Assembly: GCA_900557165.1 (NCBI GenBank)
Contig: USRS01000090.1
Span: 1 to 9,930, forward strand
From: an uncultured Clostridium sp.
GTDB taxonomy: Bacteria; Bacillota; Clostridia; Peptostreptococcales; Peptostreptococcaceae
Reading direction: 5' to 3'
Length of the DNA: 9,930 nucleotides
The notes under the pieces are model-generated. The model searched no databases and was not told the DNA's origin. It saw only the letters and a list, made by a program, of their open reading frames with translations. The position numbers and the translations under genes were made by a program. Below are positions 1 to 6,125 of this stretch, in pieces; position 1 is the first letter of the stretch, and each line of letters opens with the position of its first letter.

Positions 1-395
1 ACTATTATACAGAAGTTTTCCACAGGTTTAAATGTAATATAATATCCTTGTAAGTGAGAAAATGCTACGCACTTAAGCTCCAATTTGTTCATTATTCTTC
101 TGACTTTCTTTGAATTAACTTTAGTAGTACCTTTTCTTATCTCTCCTGTAATTCGGCGATAGCCATATGTTTTATTGCTTTTTATAAAGATTTCACTAAT
201 CTTGTTCTCAAGTTCCTCATCAGGATTTTCCCTACCAAATCTTTGTTGCCAATACATATATGTTGATTTAGGAAATTTTGTTGCTTCAAGAATAATAGAT
301 AGTTTAAACTCACTACGGAGACTATGAATTATTCTTGCTTCATGTTCATTTTTAACCTTTCGGGAACATCCATCCCCAAAGCTCTTAACTTTTTT
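1..395 (-). pseudogene. IS150-type transposase OrfB, N-terminal part, frameshift-expressed, truncated
   Basis: Read in the -1 frame from the A AAA AAG heptamer, this stretch gives KVKSFGDGCSRKVKNEHEAR, then HSLRSEFKLSIILEATKFPK, STYMYWQQRFGRENPDEELE and NKTYGYRRITGEIRKGTTKV, followed by NSKKVRRIMNKLELKCVAFS. The STYxYW, NKTYGYRRI and RRIMNKLxLKC blocks are typical of the N-terminal third of IS3-family OrfB, ahead of the DDE integrase core. The frame stays open to base 1, but the DDE catalytic core is not in the window. After AFSH (about base 53) the residues no longer look like the family, suggesting the gene is cut there. It overlaps the 3' end of orfA and would be made only as an OrfAB fusion. 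Confidence 0.7.
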
Positions 396-847
396 ATGAA
401 AGCTAGCTCCGCTCTTAAAAGTTCATTTTCATGCTCTAATTCTTGCTCTCTTGTTAGCTTTTTCTTTTTAATACTCTTATTTTTACCCATTGATGGCCTC
501 CCACTCTTTCTAGATAGAGCCTCACTACCACCACTTAAAAATTTTAGTTTCCATGCTTCTATAAGTGAATTATTATTCATTCCAAAATGGTTAGCAGTCT
601 CTTGTAAACTAGATTTAGTTGTTGCCATATAGTTTATAACTTCTAATTTAAATTGTATAGGGTAATCAGTATGTTTATTTTTTAATTTTAAGCCATCATC
701 TCCTAAAGTTTTATATGCATTTACCCACTTTTTAACCTGAGACTTATCAGGTATACCATATTTTTTTGATATGAATTTATATCCACCTTCTCCATTTAAA
801 TATGCTTTTACTACTTGTTTTTTAAATCCATAATCATATTTTGTCAT
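329..847 (-). CDS. IS150-type transposase subunit OrfA (DNA-binding)
   Basis: This is a 172-residue OrfA, which binds the IS ends and is fused to the OrfB catalytic part by -1 frameshifting. Two helix-turn-helix segments are visible, at about residues 10-50 (FKKQVVKAYLNGEGGYKFIS) and 65-105 (FKLEVINYMATTKSSLQETA). A basic linker at 113-130 (RKSGRPSMGKNKSIKKKK) follows, then a short leucine-zipper-like coiled coil at 131-153 (LTREQELEHENELLRAEL). I chose the ATG at 847 because the MTKYDYGFKKQ start matches the family. The frame is open upstream to a GTG at 895, but that lies inside the terminal repeat. The Shine-Dalgarno (GGGGTG) is buried in a hairpin (see 854-892), which should keep expression low. 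The protein looks intact, but its OrfB partner appears incomplete, so the copy is probably not active. Confidence 0.88.
   Translation of the reverse strand: MTKYDYGFKKQVVKAYLNGEGGYKFISKKYGIPDKSQVKKWVNAYKTLGDDGLKLKNKHTDYPIQFKLEVINYMATTKSSLQETANHFGMNNNSLIEAWKLKFLSGGSEALSRKSGRPSMGKNKSIKKKKLTREQELEHENELLRAELAFIKKLRALGMDVPERLKMNMKQE
389..395 (-). promoter_or_regulatory. Programmed -1 ribosomal frameshift heptamer A AAA AAG
   Basis: In the orfA frame the codons read ATA AAA AAG, so the heptamer A AAA AAG is in the phase required for simultaneous -1 slippage. The -1 frame then runs open into orfB. IS3-family members such as IS911 use the same heptamer to make the OrfAB transposase. Motif and frames are seen directly; function is inferred from the family. 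Confidence 0.8.
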
Positions 848-853
848 GCAAAA

Positions 854-892
854 CACCCCAATTGTTAGATTTTTGGTCCAACAATTGGGGTG
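854..892 (-). promoter_or_regulatory. Terminal hairpin of the IS that sequesters the orfA ribosome binding site
   Basis: A perfect 13-bp inverted repeat pairs 854-866 with 880-892 (CACCCCAATTGTT and AACAATTGGGGTG), with a 13-nt loop. On the minus strand the second arm contains the GGGGTG Shine-Dalgarno and is followed by TTTTGC and the orfA ATG. Transcripts entering from the upstream dehydrogenase gene would fold this hairpin, hiding the ribosome site and possibly terminating. Such protection against readthrough transcription is known for several insertion sequences. Its function here is inferred. Confidence 0.7.
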
Positions 893-931
893 CACTACAT
901 TTATGGGTGATTTTTATTTATTTTAATATAG

Positions 932-2062
932 TTACGGTTTTAATACTACCTTTATACAATCTTCTAATTTTTTGTCAAAAATTTCATAAGCATGCTTACC
1001 TTCATCAAGTTTTAACGTGTGAGTTATAATATCAGTTGCATCAAACTCTCCTTTTTTTATTAATTCCATAATTGGATCTACATATCTTTGTGCTGGACAT
1101 TGACCCATTTTTAAAGTAATATTTCTTGAGAAGAAATCCCCCAGTGGAAACATATTGTATCTAGCACCATAAACTCCTACTAAAACTACAGTTCCACACT
1201 TTCTTACAGCTTGTGATGCTATTTCTATGGCAGATTTTGAACCTCCTTGTAATTTTAAAAGTGTTTCAACTTTTTCTATGCCACTCATCTTTCCATCCAT
1301 TCCCACACAATCTAAAACCACATCTGCTCCTCCATGAGTTATCTCTTTTATATATTCTCCTGTATTATCATAATCTTCAAAATTAATAGTTTCAACTCCA
1401 CCATATTTTGATGCATGTTTAAGTCTATAATCCACGTTGTCAACGGCAATTATTCTCTTAGCACCTTTACGTATGGCCCATTTAATAGCTGTTAGTCCTA
1501 TGGGACCACATCCAAGAACTACTACCACATCATTAAGTTTAATATTACCCATTTCCACACCCCAATAAGAAGTAGGTAAAACATCTGTTAAAAACAAGAC
1601 CTGCTCATCTTCTAATCCTTCTGGAATTATCCTTGGACCAACATTAGCATACGGAACTCTCAAATATTCTGCCTGTCCTCCTGGATATCCTCCATATGTG
1701 TTACTATATCCAAATATTGCTCCAGCTTCTCCATTAGGATTGGAGTTATCACATTGACTGAAATTTCCATGCTCACATTGACAACAATGACCACAGGCTA
1801 TAGGAAAGGGCACTATTACTCTGTCATTTTTCTTTAAATTTACTACATCTTTGCCAACCTCTTCTATTATTCCCATGGTTTCATGCCCTAATCTAAATCC
1901 ATGAGGCATATTAGGAACCATTCCATGAATCAAGTGTAAATCAGATCCACAAATAGCTGTAGATGTTACTTTCACAATAATATCATCATCTTTTTCTATT
2001 TTAGGATCTTCAACATTTTCCACATCTACTTTTTTTATTCCTTTATAAACAATTGCCTTCAT
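932..2062 (-). CDS. Zinc-dependent medium-chain alcohol dehydrogenase (FdhA/threonine-dehydrogenase-like)
   Basis: This is a 376-residue cytoplasmic MDR oxidoreductase that should interconvert an alcohol and an aldehyde or ketone with NAD(P). Catalytic-zinc ligands are visible at C38 (AICGSD) and H60-E61 (LGHETMG), with D160 in LTD as in the formaldehyde-dehydrogenase-like branch. The structural-zinc cysteines C90, C93, C96 and C104 are all present. The Rossmann fold starts at 179 with GCGPIG (184-189), and D208 at the end of the next strand suggests NAD preference. The start is the ATG at 2062, which has GGAGGT four bases upstream; an upstream in-frame extension to 2113 lacks such a site. 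The gene follows the M20 amidohydrolase by 65 bp on the same strand, so the two probably share a transcript. The substrate cannot be named. The closest relatives by motif are glutathione-independent FdhA-type and threonine/sorbitol dehydrogenase-type enzymes. Confidence 0.9.
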   Translation of the reverse strand: MKAIVYKGIKKVDVENVEDPKIEKDDDIIVKVTSTAICGSDLHLIHGMVPNMPHGFRLGHETMGIIEEVGKDVVNLKKNDRVIVPFPIACGHCCQCEHGNFSQCDNSNPNGEAGAIFGYSNTYGGYPGGQAEYLRVPYANVGPRIIPEGLEDEQVLFLTDVLPTSYWGVEMGNIKLNDVVVVLGCGPIGLTAIKWAIRKGAKRIIAVDNVDYRLKHASKYGGVETINFEDYDNTGEYIKEITHGGADVVLDCVGMDGKMSGIEKVETLLKLQGGSKSAIEIASQAVRKCGTVVLVGVYGARYNMFPLGDFFSRNITLKMGQCPAQRYVDPIMELIKKGEFDATDIITHTLKLDEGKHAYEIFDKKLEDCIKVVLKP

Positions 2063-2127
2063 TTGTACCTCCAAAGTTACTTTCTTATTATGGTTTCCAC
2101 AATGATTTAGCAATATTACTTCTATAA

Positions 2128-3282
2128 TTAAATACTTAGTACCATCTGATAAATTGTGCTAAGTGCATAGTAAAATATGTCTTCATTAAAATCAAATTTA
2201 CTATTATGTAGAGGATAATTTATCTCATTTTCTTTTTTAGCAAAGAAAACCATCCTAATACCTGGTGTTTTTTGAAAATAATAAGCAGCATTATCTCCTG
2301 CTAAATATACTTTTTCTCCTAATACAAATCTTTCTTTAAATATATCTTCTCCTATTTTTCTTCCAATTTGAACTAGATTATAATCATTTACCACACTTGG
2401 TAATTTAGATTCCAGATTAACTTCTATTTTTGCACCACTTTCTTCTGATAGTATTTTCATTTTTTCTTCTAAATAGTCTAATAAATAGTTAAATTTATCA
2501 TCACCAACAGCCCTTAATGTACCTTCCAACCTTACACTGTCAGCCATTATATTGTTTTTTACTCCTCCATTTATCATGCCTATTCCAAGTATAAATGGTC
2601 CCTTATCTTTCAGACTATTATTCATCTTATCAATAATATTTAGAACTTTTCCACTAATAGAAATTGCATCAATTCCTTCTTTAGCATCTCCCCAATGTGA
2701 TGATTTTCCTAAAATGTTAATGGACACCCTTCCTATGGTAGCAGTAGATATATCCTTTTGTATCTCCATACCTATAGTATCAGAGTTGGCAAAATGGAAA
2801 ATAATCATATTATCAACTTTTGGATTTTCCAATACTTTTTCTTCAATTAACTTCTTTGCTCCCTTGCCCACTTCTTCTGCTGGTTCAAATATAAATTTTA
2901 CATTGCAACTTAATTTATCTTTATTTTCACTTAATAATTTAGCCAGTCCCAAAACTACAGCAGTTATACCGTCATGACCACAGGCGTGCATCACACCATT
3001 GTTTTTAGATTTGTATTCAAAAGTATTTTCTTCATTTATAGGTAGGGCATCTATTTCTGCTCTTATTGCTACTGTTGGAAAATCTTCATCCTTAATCAAG
3101 GTCCCTACTGCACCTGTTTTACCAATCACTTTATTATTAATACCTATATTATTTAAATAGTTTCTTATATATTTACAAGTATTATATTCTTTTTCACTTA
3201 TTTCAGGATACTTGTGTAAATATCTTCTTATTTTAATTACTTCTTTCACAAGATCATTGCTAATCTCCCTAGAGTGTTCCAT
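2128..3282 (-). CDS. M20D-family metal-dependent amidohydrolase (N-acyl amino acid / hippurate hydrolase type)
   Basis: This 384-residue enzyme is of the usual length for M20D. It would hydrolyse an amide bond such as that of an N-acyl amino acid, using two divalent metals in the cytoplasm. Family blocks in order are LRRYLHKYPEIS-like RRYLHKYPEISEKE (19-32), RAEIDALPI (74-82, normally RADMDALP), HACGHDG (99-105, ligands C101 and H103), FEPAEE (132-137, ligand and catalytic glutamates), H163 in IFHFA, the dimerisation lid (about 180-290) and LHNSKFDFNED (358-368, ligand H359). A GDNAAYYF block replaces the common SEDFSYY near the end. The ATG at 3282 is preceded by AGGGGATG. No signal peptide is visible. 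It is the first gene of a likely operon with the dehydrogenase downstream. The exact acyl and amino acid specificity is unknown. Confidence 0.88.
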   Translation of the reverse strand: MEHSREISNDLVKEVIKIRRYLHKYPEISEKEYNTCKYIRNYLNNIGINNKVIGKTGAVGTLIKDEDFPTVAIRAEIDALPINEENTFEYKSKNNGVMHACGHDGITAVVLGLAKLLSENKDKLSCNVKFIFEPAEEVGKGAKKLIEEKVLENPKVDNMIIFHFANSDTIGMEIQKDISTATIGRVSINILGKSSHWGDAKEGIDAISISGKVLNIIDKMNNSLKDKGPFILGIGMINGGVKNNIMADSVRLEGTLRAVGDDKFNYLLDYLEEKMKILSEESGAKIEVNLESKLPSVVNDYNLVQIGRKIGEDIFKERFVLGEKVYLAGDNAAYYFQKTPGIRMVFFAKKENEINYPLHNSKFDFNEDIFYYALSTIYQMVLSI

Positions 3283-3328
3283 ATTATAATCATCCCCTGT
3301 TTTTTATTAATTTATAGTGTTTTAAATC

Positions 3329-3357
3329 ATTGTAATCTATAAATATATCTACATCAA
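3329..3357 (-). promoter_or_regulatory. Sigma-A-type promoter of the amidohydrolase-dehydrogenase operon
   Basis: On the minus strand TTGATG (-35, 3357-3352) and TACAAT (-10, 3334-3329) are separated by exactly 17 bp. They lie about 47 bp upstream of the amidohydrolase ATG at 3282. This is the best consensus match in the divergent intergenic region. Confidence 0.6.
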
Positions 3358-3372
3358 CTTTATTATAGGGTC

Positions 3373-3407
3373 ATATAATGCGAAATAAATCTACTTCTGA
3401 TATCATT
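3373..3407 (+). promoter_or_regulatory. Promoter-like element upstream of the first acetyltransferase, repeated at 4520
   Basis: ATATAATGCGAAA (3373-3385) contains a perfect -10 hexamer TATAAT about 60 bp before the acetyltransferase ATG, but no good -35 at 16-18 bp. The same 13 bases recur at 4520-4532. In both places a (C/T)TGATA motif follows at equal distance (GATA begins 25 bp after the first base of TATAAT), then TTAAATA. The lack of a -35 suggests dependence on an activator; this is inference. Confidence 0.45.
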
Positions 3408-3437
3408 TAAATAAATAAGAATTGGAAAGGATTAGTT

Positions 3438-4040
3438 ATGTCAAATAAAGATAAAATGCATACTGGAGAATTATATCTTCCAGGAGATGTAGAAATTATG
3501 AAAGAGCAACAAATATGTCTTGATAAACTTTATGATTACAATATGACAAGGCCCACAGAAAGTGAAAAAAGACAAGAGCTACTGAAAGAGATGTTTGCAG
3601 AAATTGGAGAAGACTGTTACATTGAACCTCCATTCCATGCAAACTGGGGTGGAAAGCATGTTCATTTTGGTAAATGTGTTTATGCGAATTTCAATTTTAC
3701 AGCTGTTGATGATACTCATATATATGTTGGCGATTATACCATGTTTGGCCCAAATGTGATTCTTGCTACAGCTGGACATCCCATTTTGCCTAAACTTCGC
3801 CAAGAGGCATATCAGTACAATATGCCTGTACATATAGGAAAGAATTGTTGGCTTGGTGCTGGTGTTATTGTTCTTCCTGGAGTAACTATTGGAGATAATA
3901 CTGTGATTGGTGCTGGAAGTGTGGTTACAAAAGATATTCCTTCCAATGTTGTAGCAGTGGGTAACCCCTGTCGTGTACTTCGTGAAATCAACGAACATGA
4001 TAAAAAGTACTATTTCAAAGATAGAAAGATTAACCTGTAA
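3438..4040 (+). CDS. Maltose/galactoside-type O-acetyltransferase (left-handed beta-helix)
   Basis: This 200-residue protein, at full family length, resembles Maa and LacA, which move acetyl from acetyl-CoA to the 6-hydroxyl of sugars. The N-terminal maltose-acetyltransferase helical domain covers about residues 5-58 (KMHTGELYLPGDVEI, then LYDYNMTRPTESEKRQELL). Hexapeptide repeats follow at about 73-167, ending in the LPGVTIGDNTVIGAGSVVTK region. The catalytic histidine is H114 in TAGHPI, with substrate-side N84 in YANFNF and W138 in NCWLGA. GGAAAGGA lies shortly before the ATG. It is divergent from the amidohydrolase gene. A paralogue with the same landmarks lies at 7656-8255. The true acceptor is unknown, and such enzymes are often broad or detoxifying. 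Confidence 0.9.
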   Translation: MSNKDKMHTGELYLPGDVEIMKEQQICLDKLYDYNMTRPTESEKRQELLKEMFAEIGEDCYIEPPFHANWGGKHVHFGKCVYANFNFTAVDDTHIYVGDYTMFGPNVILATAGHPILPKLRQEAYQYNMPVHIGKNCWLGAGVIVLPGVTIGDNTVIGAGSVVTKDIPSNVVAVGNPCRVLREINEHDKKYYFKDRKINL

Positions 4041-4089
4041 ATTATAGTTTAGTAAATAGATTTGATTCATAAGTTTAATATAACAGGAG

Positions 4090-4120
4090 CTTGAAAGTAG
4101 GAGTATCCATCAACTCCTAT
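4090..4120 (+). repeat. Terminator-like hairpin with lost U-tract; direct-repeat partner of 6044-6071
   Basis: CTTGAAAGTAGGAGT at 4090-4104 is identical to 6044-6058. TAGGAGT (4098-4104) pairs with ACTCCTA (4113-4119) around an 8-nt loop. At 6048-6077 the equivalent hairpin has a longer stem and ends in a T-run, so it is a real terminator. Here the second arm runs straight into the permease fragment instead. It sits 50 bp after the acetyltransferase stop, where a terminator would be expected. Confidence 0.6.
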
Positions 4121-4402
4121 GGAGCTTCAAAACACAATATTTCTCAAGTTTTCAATGCAGAAACATTTATTATAGGTATATGCTCAGGAACTCTTAAAAT
4201 TGGAATAACATTATTACTTTTAATACCGATAAATTCTATAATCCATACTCTGACAGGCACGAATACTGTTAATGCAGCTCTACCTTTTTGTAGTGGGGTT
4301 TTACTTATTGTTTTAAGTGTGGCCTTAACTTTAATTGGTGGGTTTATACCTGCAAAAAAAGCAGCTAAAAAAGATCCAGTAACTGCTTTGAGAACTGAGT
4401 AA
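4091..4402 (+). pseudogene. C-terminal fragment of an FtsX/MacB-type ABC transporter permease
   Basis: From about residue 9 (SYGASKHNISQVFNAETFII) to the end, this is the C-terminal tail of a large FtsX-family permease of the Firmicute type. It has one membrane segment at about residues 25-52 (IIGICSGTLKIGITLLLLIP), an extracytoplasmic loop (HTLTGTNTVNAALP), a last membrane segment at about 66-86, and the signature tail PAKKAAKKDPVTALRTE. Full proteins of this family are several hundred to over a thousand residues long, so most of the gene, and any ATPase partner, is missing. The only start is a TTG at 4091 with AGGAG almost touching it, and the first eight codons are made of the terminator-like hairpin. 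It is almost certainly non-functional, and the homologous part begins near 4115. Confidence 0.8.
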
Positions 4403-4405
4403 AAT

Positions 4406-4452
4406 AAAAATAACCATATCTAGTTATTAAAAACTTGTATATGGTTATTTTT
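4406..4452. terminator. Rho-independent terminator after the permease fragment
   Basis: A perfect 14-bp inverted repeat pairs 4406-4419 (AAAAATAACCATAT) with 4439-4452 (ATATGGTTATTTTT). It is flanked by A-rich and T-rich tracts, so it could work in both directions. It begins three bases after the permease stop codon and is probably that gene's own terminator, carried along with the fragment. Confidence 0.75.
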
Positions 4453-4700
4453 ATAATTTTATTACAAGACTATGTTAGCCAACTAGGTAATAAATAATAT
4501 ATTTTAGTTCATAGTTGTTATATAATGCGAAAAATATACACCTTTGATACAATATAGTTAAATATATATCTTACTTACAAAGAAAATATGCTACAAAAAT
4601 TCTCTTTATAATGATGAAATTGAATAAATAAATCATTAAGTTTATATATTTGGAATTGATTTTTTAAAACAGAAGAATTAACTATTAGGAAGGAGAAAGT
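4453..4700 (+). other. AT-rich leader of the 136-residue/HEPN operon with a repeated promoter-like element
   Basis: There is no gene in this stretch. ATATAATGCGAAA at 4520-4532 repeats the element found at 3373 before the acetyltransferase, including the later TTGATA (4544-4549) and TTAAATA. A second TATAAT occurs at 4607-4612. Neither has a convincing -35. A strong ribosome site (AGGAAGGAG, just before 4701) ends the region. The leader is long (about 175 bases from the first TATAAT to the start codon), and I see no recognisable riboswitch fold. Confidence 0.4.
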
Positions 4701-5111
4701 ATGGATTTATTATTTACAAAGGGAGTAAAGGGGAAAACAGATGATCAATTTAATATAAGTTTATATTCAGAAAGTAATTTTAAAAATACTAATTTGAAAT
4801 TTGATGTAACTGGTTTAAGTAAGATAAAAAAAGAGTATGGAGTGCAACTTATAGGAGTTAAATCTGAATTAAATAAAGATATAAGATTTACAGTATTTAA
4901 CAATGATAATATAATAGATGTGGAAGGTTCATTTTATGAATTAGATAATAAATTTGTAGCTTTAATGGATAATATAGAGGACACAATTTTAGGAGATGAA
5001 TATTTTGATTGCATATATAATATGCTTTTCTTTATAATTACTGAAGGTTTAGAAGCTGAACTTTTTATGTCTAGAGATGAATTCAGTAAATGTATATCTA
5101 AATTACCATAA
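4701..5111 (+). CDS. Acidic hypothetical protein, first gene of the HEPN operon
   Basis: I do not recognise this 136-residue protein. The start is well supported by AGGAAGGAG followed by AAAGT and ATG. It is clearly acidic (24 D/E against 15 K/R) and has no signal peptide or clear membrane span. The first 80 residues look beta-rich (FNISLYSES, LKFDVTG, VQLIGVKSEL, IRFTVFNNDNIIDVEG). The last 50 look helical, with a hydrophobic patch at about 104-113 (CIYNMLFFII). The stop is followed after 15 bases by the HEPN gene, which lacks its own good ribosome site, so the two are probably translated together. An acidic small protein just before a HEPN protein would fit an antitoxin or partner subunit, but no antitoxin family (for example the MNT GSx10DxD motif) is visible. 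Base composition is strikingly AT-rich compared with the kinase genes. Confidence 0.8.
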   Translation: MDLLFTKGVKGKTDDQFNISLYSESNFKNTNLKFDVTGLSKIKKEYGVQLIGVKSELNKDIRFTVFNNDNIIDVEGSFYELDNKFVALMDNIEDTILGDEYFDCIYNMLFFIITEGLEAELFMSRDEFSKCISKLP

Positions 5112-5126
5112 CAATTAAATAATACA

Positions 5127-5840
5127 ATGTTAAATAAAGTTTTATATACAAATGAACTTATTGCTATGGTTAAAGATATACAAAATTATACATTTACTAT
5201 TTATCATAATTTAATTAAAGCTGGAGAAGAATTGTCTAAAATACCAGAAAGTGCATTTAGACAGTATAATATAAATCCTAAAGAATCAGTATATGAGTAT
5301 AGGGTTAGGTCATCTCAAAGTAACGTAATTAGCTCTTTATATATGAGTATAATTATACAACTAAGTTCTATACTAGATTTAATATCCAAATTAACATGTG
5401 AGATTATAAATATGCCAAAAGATTATGATAAACTTATAAAGTTTAAAAGTGGTTCAATATATTTTTCAAATATTGGGAGATTCAGTGATATATTAAAAAA
5501 ATATAATGGTTTTAAAGGTTCTATTATAAATAATAGAAAAGATTATGATAACTTAATTTTAAATAGAAATTTAATTGTTCATAATGGTTTTTTATCTTCA
5601 AATTCATATATATTTTTGGGAAAAGGTACAGATATTGTAAATAAGAAAGAGATTAGTTATGCACAGATATATATATGGGATAATGATGATACTAATAAAC
5701 CTGCACGATACAAAAATAGAACTAAATTCTATAGTCAAAAAAATTCAATAGATGAGTATGTGCTTAATTATATTTTAAAATTTTATTTTGAAATAGGAAA
5801 AACGTTAGATATGTTAAATGATTATATAAAGACAAGATAA
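5127..5840 (+). CDS. HEPN-like protein with an RNLIVH motif (possible RNase)
   Basis: This 237-residue cytoplasmic protein is mostly helical. Residues 145-154 read ILNRNLIVHNGF-like (R147, N148, H152), which fits the HEPN RNase signature R-(N/D/H)-x3-H, here preceded by a long helix (LYMSIIIQLSSILDLISKLT, 71-90), as expected of the four-helix HEPN bundle. A C-terminal helix pair follows (YVLNYILKFYFEIGKTLDML, 211-230). The order resembles the Cthe2314-type HEPN proteins of clostridia, a placement I cannot verify. HEPN proteins include toxin RNases, abortive-infection proteins and non-catalytic relatives. The gene begins 15 bp after the acidic protein's stop. No Shine-Dalgarno precedes the ATG, suggesting translational coupling; a second ATG at 5166 is also without one. 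No MNT, Abi or CRISPR neighbours are present. Function is inferred only. Confidence 0.75.
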   Translation: MLNKVLYTNELIAMVKDIQNYTFTIYHNLIKAGEELSKIPESAFRQYNINPKESVYEYRVRSSQSNVISSLYMSIIIQLSSILDLISKLTCEIINMPKDYDKLIKFKSGSIYFSNIGRFSDILKKYNGFKGSIINNRKDYDNLILNRNLIVHNGFLSSNSYIFLGKGTDIVNKKEISYAQIYIWDNDDTNKPARYKNRTKFYSQKNSIDEYVLNYILKFYFEIGKTLDMLNDYIKTR

Positions 5841-5906
5841 AATGCAAGTATAAAGTTTGCTTTATTATGATTAGTAAATATAAATATATGACAACCCATA
5901 AAACAC

Positions 5907-5954
5907 CTAAATTACTATTTTTATATACTATTCAACAGCGAAATAGTAATTTAG
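5907..5954. repeat. 14-bp perfect inverted repeat after the HEPN gene
   Basis: CTAAATTACTATTT (5907-5920) pairs with AAATAGTAATTTAG (5941-5954) around a 20-nt loop. No T-run follows on the plus strand. On the minus strand GTGTTTTATG follows. It could stabilise the HEPN transcript's 3' end or be a leftover of a mobile element. Confidence 0.7.
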
Positions 5955-5963
5955 TAATAAAAG

Positions 5964-6001
5964 TAACCACACCTTAGTAGTAAAATACTAAGGTATGGTT
6001 A
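5964..6001. terminator. 16-bp stem hairpin, possible bidirectional terminator
   Basis: TAACCACACCTTAGTA (5964-5979) pairs with TACTAAGGTATGGTTA (5986-6001), 15 of 16 positions matched, with a 6-nt loop. TTT follows on the plus strand and TTTTATTA shortly after on the minus strand. Its outer arms (AACCA/TGGTTA) resemble those of the hairpin at 4406-4452. Confidence 0.55.
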
Positions 6002-6017
6002 TTTAGCTAGTTATGAT

Positions 6018-6045
6018 AGTTCGTATTATATTAATAATACGAACT
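6018..6045. repeat. 11-bp perfect inverted repeat
   Basis: AGTTCGTATTA (6018-6028) pairs with TAATACGAACT (6035-6045), with a 6-nt loop. Two bases separate it from the next hairpin, and there is no T-run. The compact perfect dyad could be a protein-binding site as easily as an RNA hairpin. Confidence 0.6.
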
Positions 6046-6047
6046 TG

Positions 6048-6077
6048 AAAGTAGGAGTTGATATACTCCTACTTTTT
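6048..6077 (+). terminator. Rho-independent terminator of the HEPN operon
   Basis: AAAGTAGGAGT (6048-6058) pairs with ACTCCTACTTT (6065-6075) around TGATAT, and the T-run TTTTT ends at 6077. It is the complete version of the truncated hairpin at 4090-4120, with which it shares 15 identical bases in direct orientation. Confidence 0.8.
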
Positions 6078-6125
6078 GTTATAAAAATAGCTTATAACAT
6101 CAACACTGATTCAAAACATAGCCAA

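Larger units (their letters stand above)
1..899 (-). mobile_element. IS3-family (IS150-like) insertion sequence, one end, probably truncated
   Basis: The left end (upstream of orfA) reads TGTAGTGCACCCCAATTG from 899 downward. It starts with TG, as IS3 elements do. It is followed by orfA, an A6G slippery heptamer and orfB in the -1 frame, which is the IS150-group plan. The other end is missing. The orfB reading is IS-like as far as the residues KCVAFSH (to about base 53), then becomes LQGYYITFKPVENF, which does not resemble the usual basic SHKSRKYxSYKG-type continuation. The element therefore seems broken at about base 53 and replaced by unrelated DNA, although the window edge prevents proof. 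The insertion lies 34 bp beyond the stop codon of the dehydrogenase gene and in the same orientation. No target duplication can be scored with one end absent. Confidence 0.85.

Noticed and set aside
16..24. DnaA-box-like TTTTCCACA near the left edge
   Set aside because: A single match to TTWTNCACA with no others nearby; expected by chance in AT-rich DNA.
324..632. Plus-strand open frame of 102 codons
   Set aside because: It is the complement of the well-supported IS orfA, with no ribosome site and no family-like residues.
841..1029. Plus-strand open frame of 62 codons starting at TTG
   Set aside because: It runs through the IS terminal hairpin into the complement of the dehydrogenase gene; no ribosome site.
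2552..2977. Plus-strand open frame of 141 codons
   Set aside because: It is antisense to the amidohydrolase, whose motifs are unmistakable; the hydrophobic look comes from the complementary codons.
3579..4070. Minus-strand open frame of 163 codons
   Set aside because: It is antisense to the first acetyltransferase; no ribosome site or recognisable domain.
6018..6075. Two back-to-back hairpins as a possible riboswitch or tRNA-like fold
   Set aside because: There is no conserved core of any known riboswitch or tRNA loop sequence. They lie after, not before, a gene, and the second is a plain terminator.
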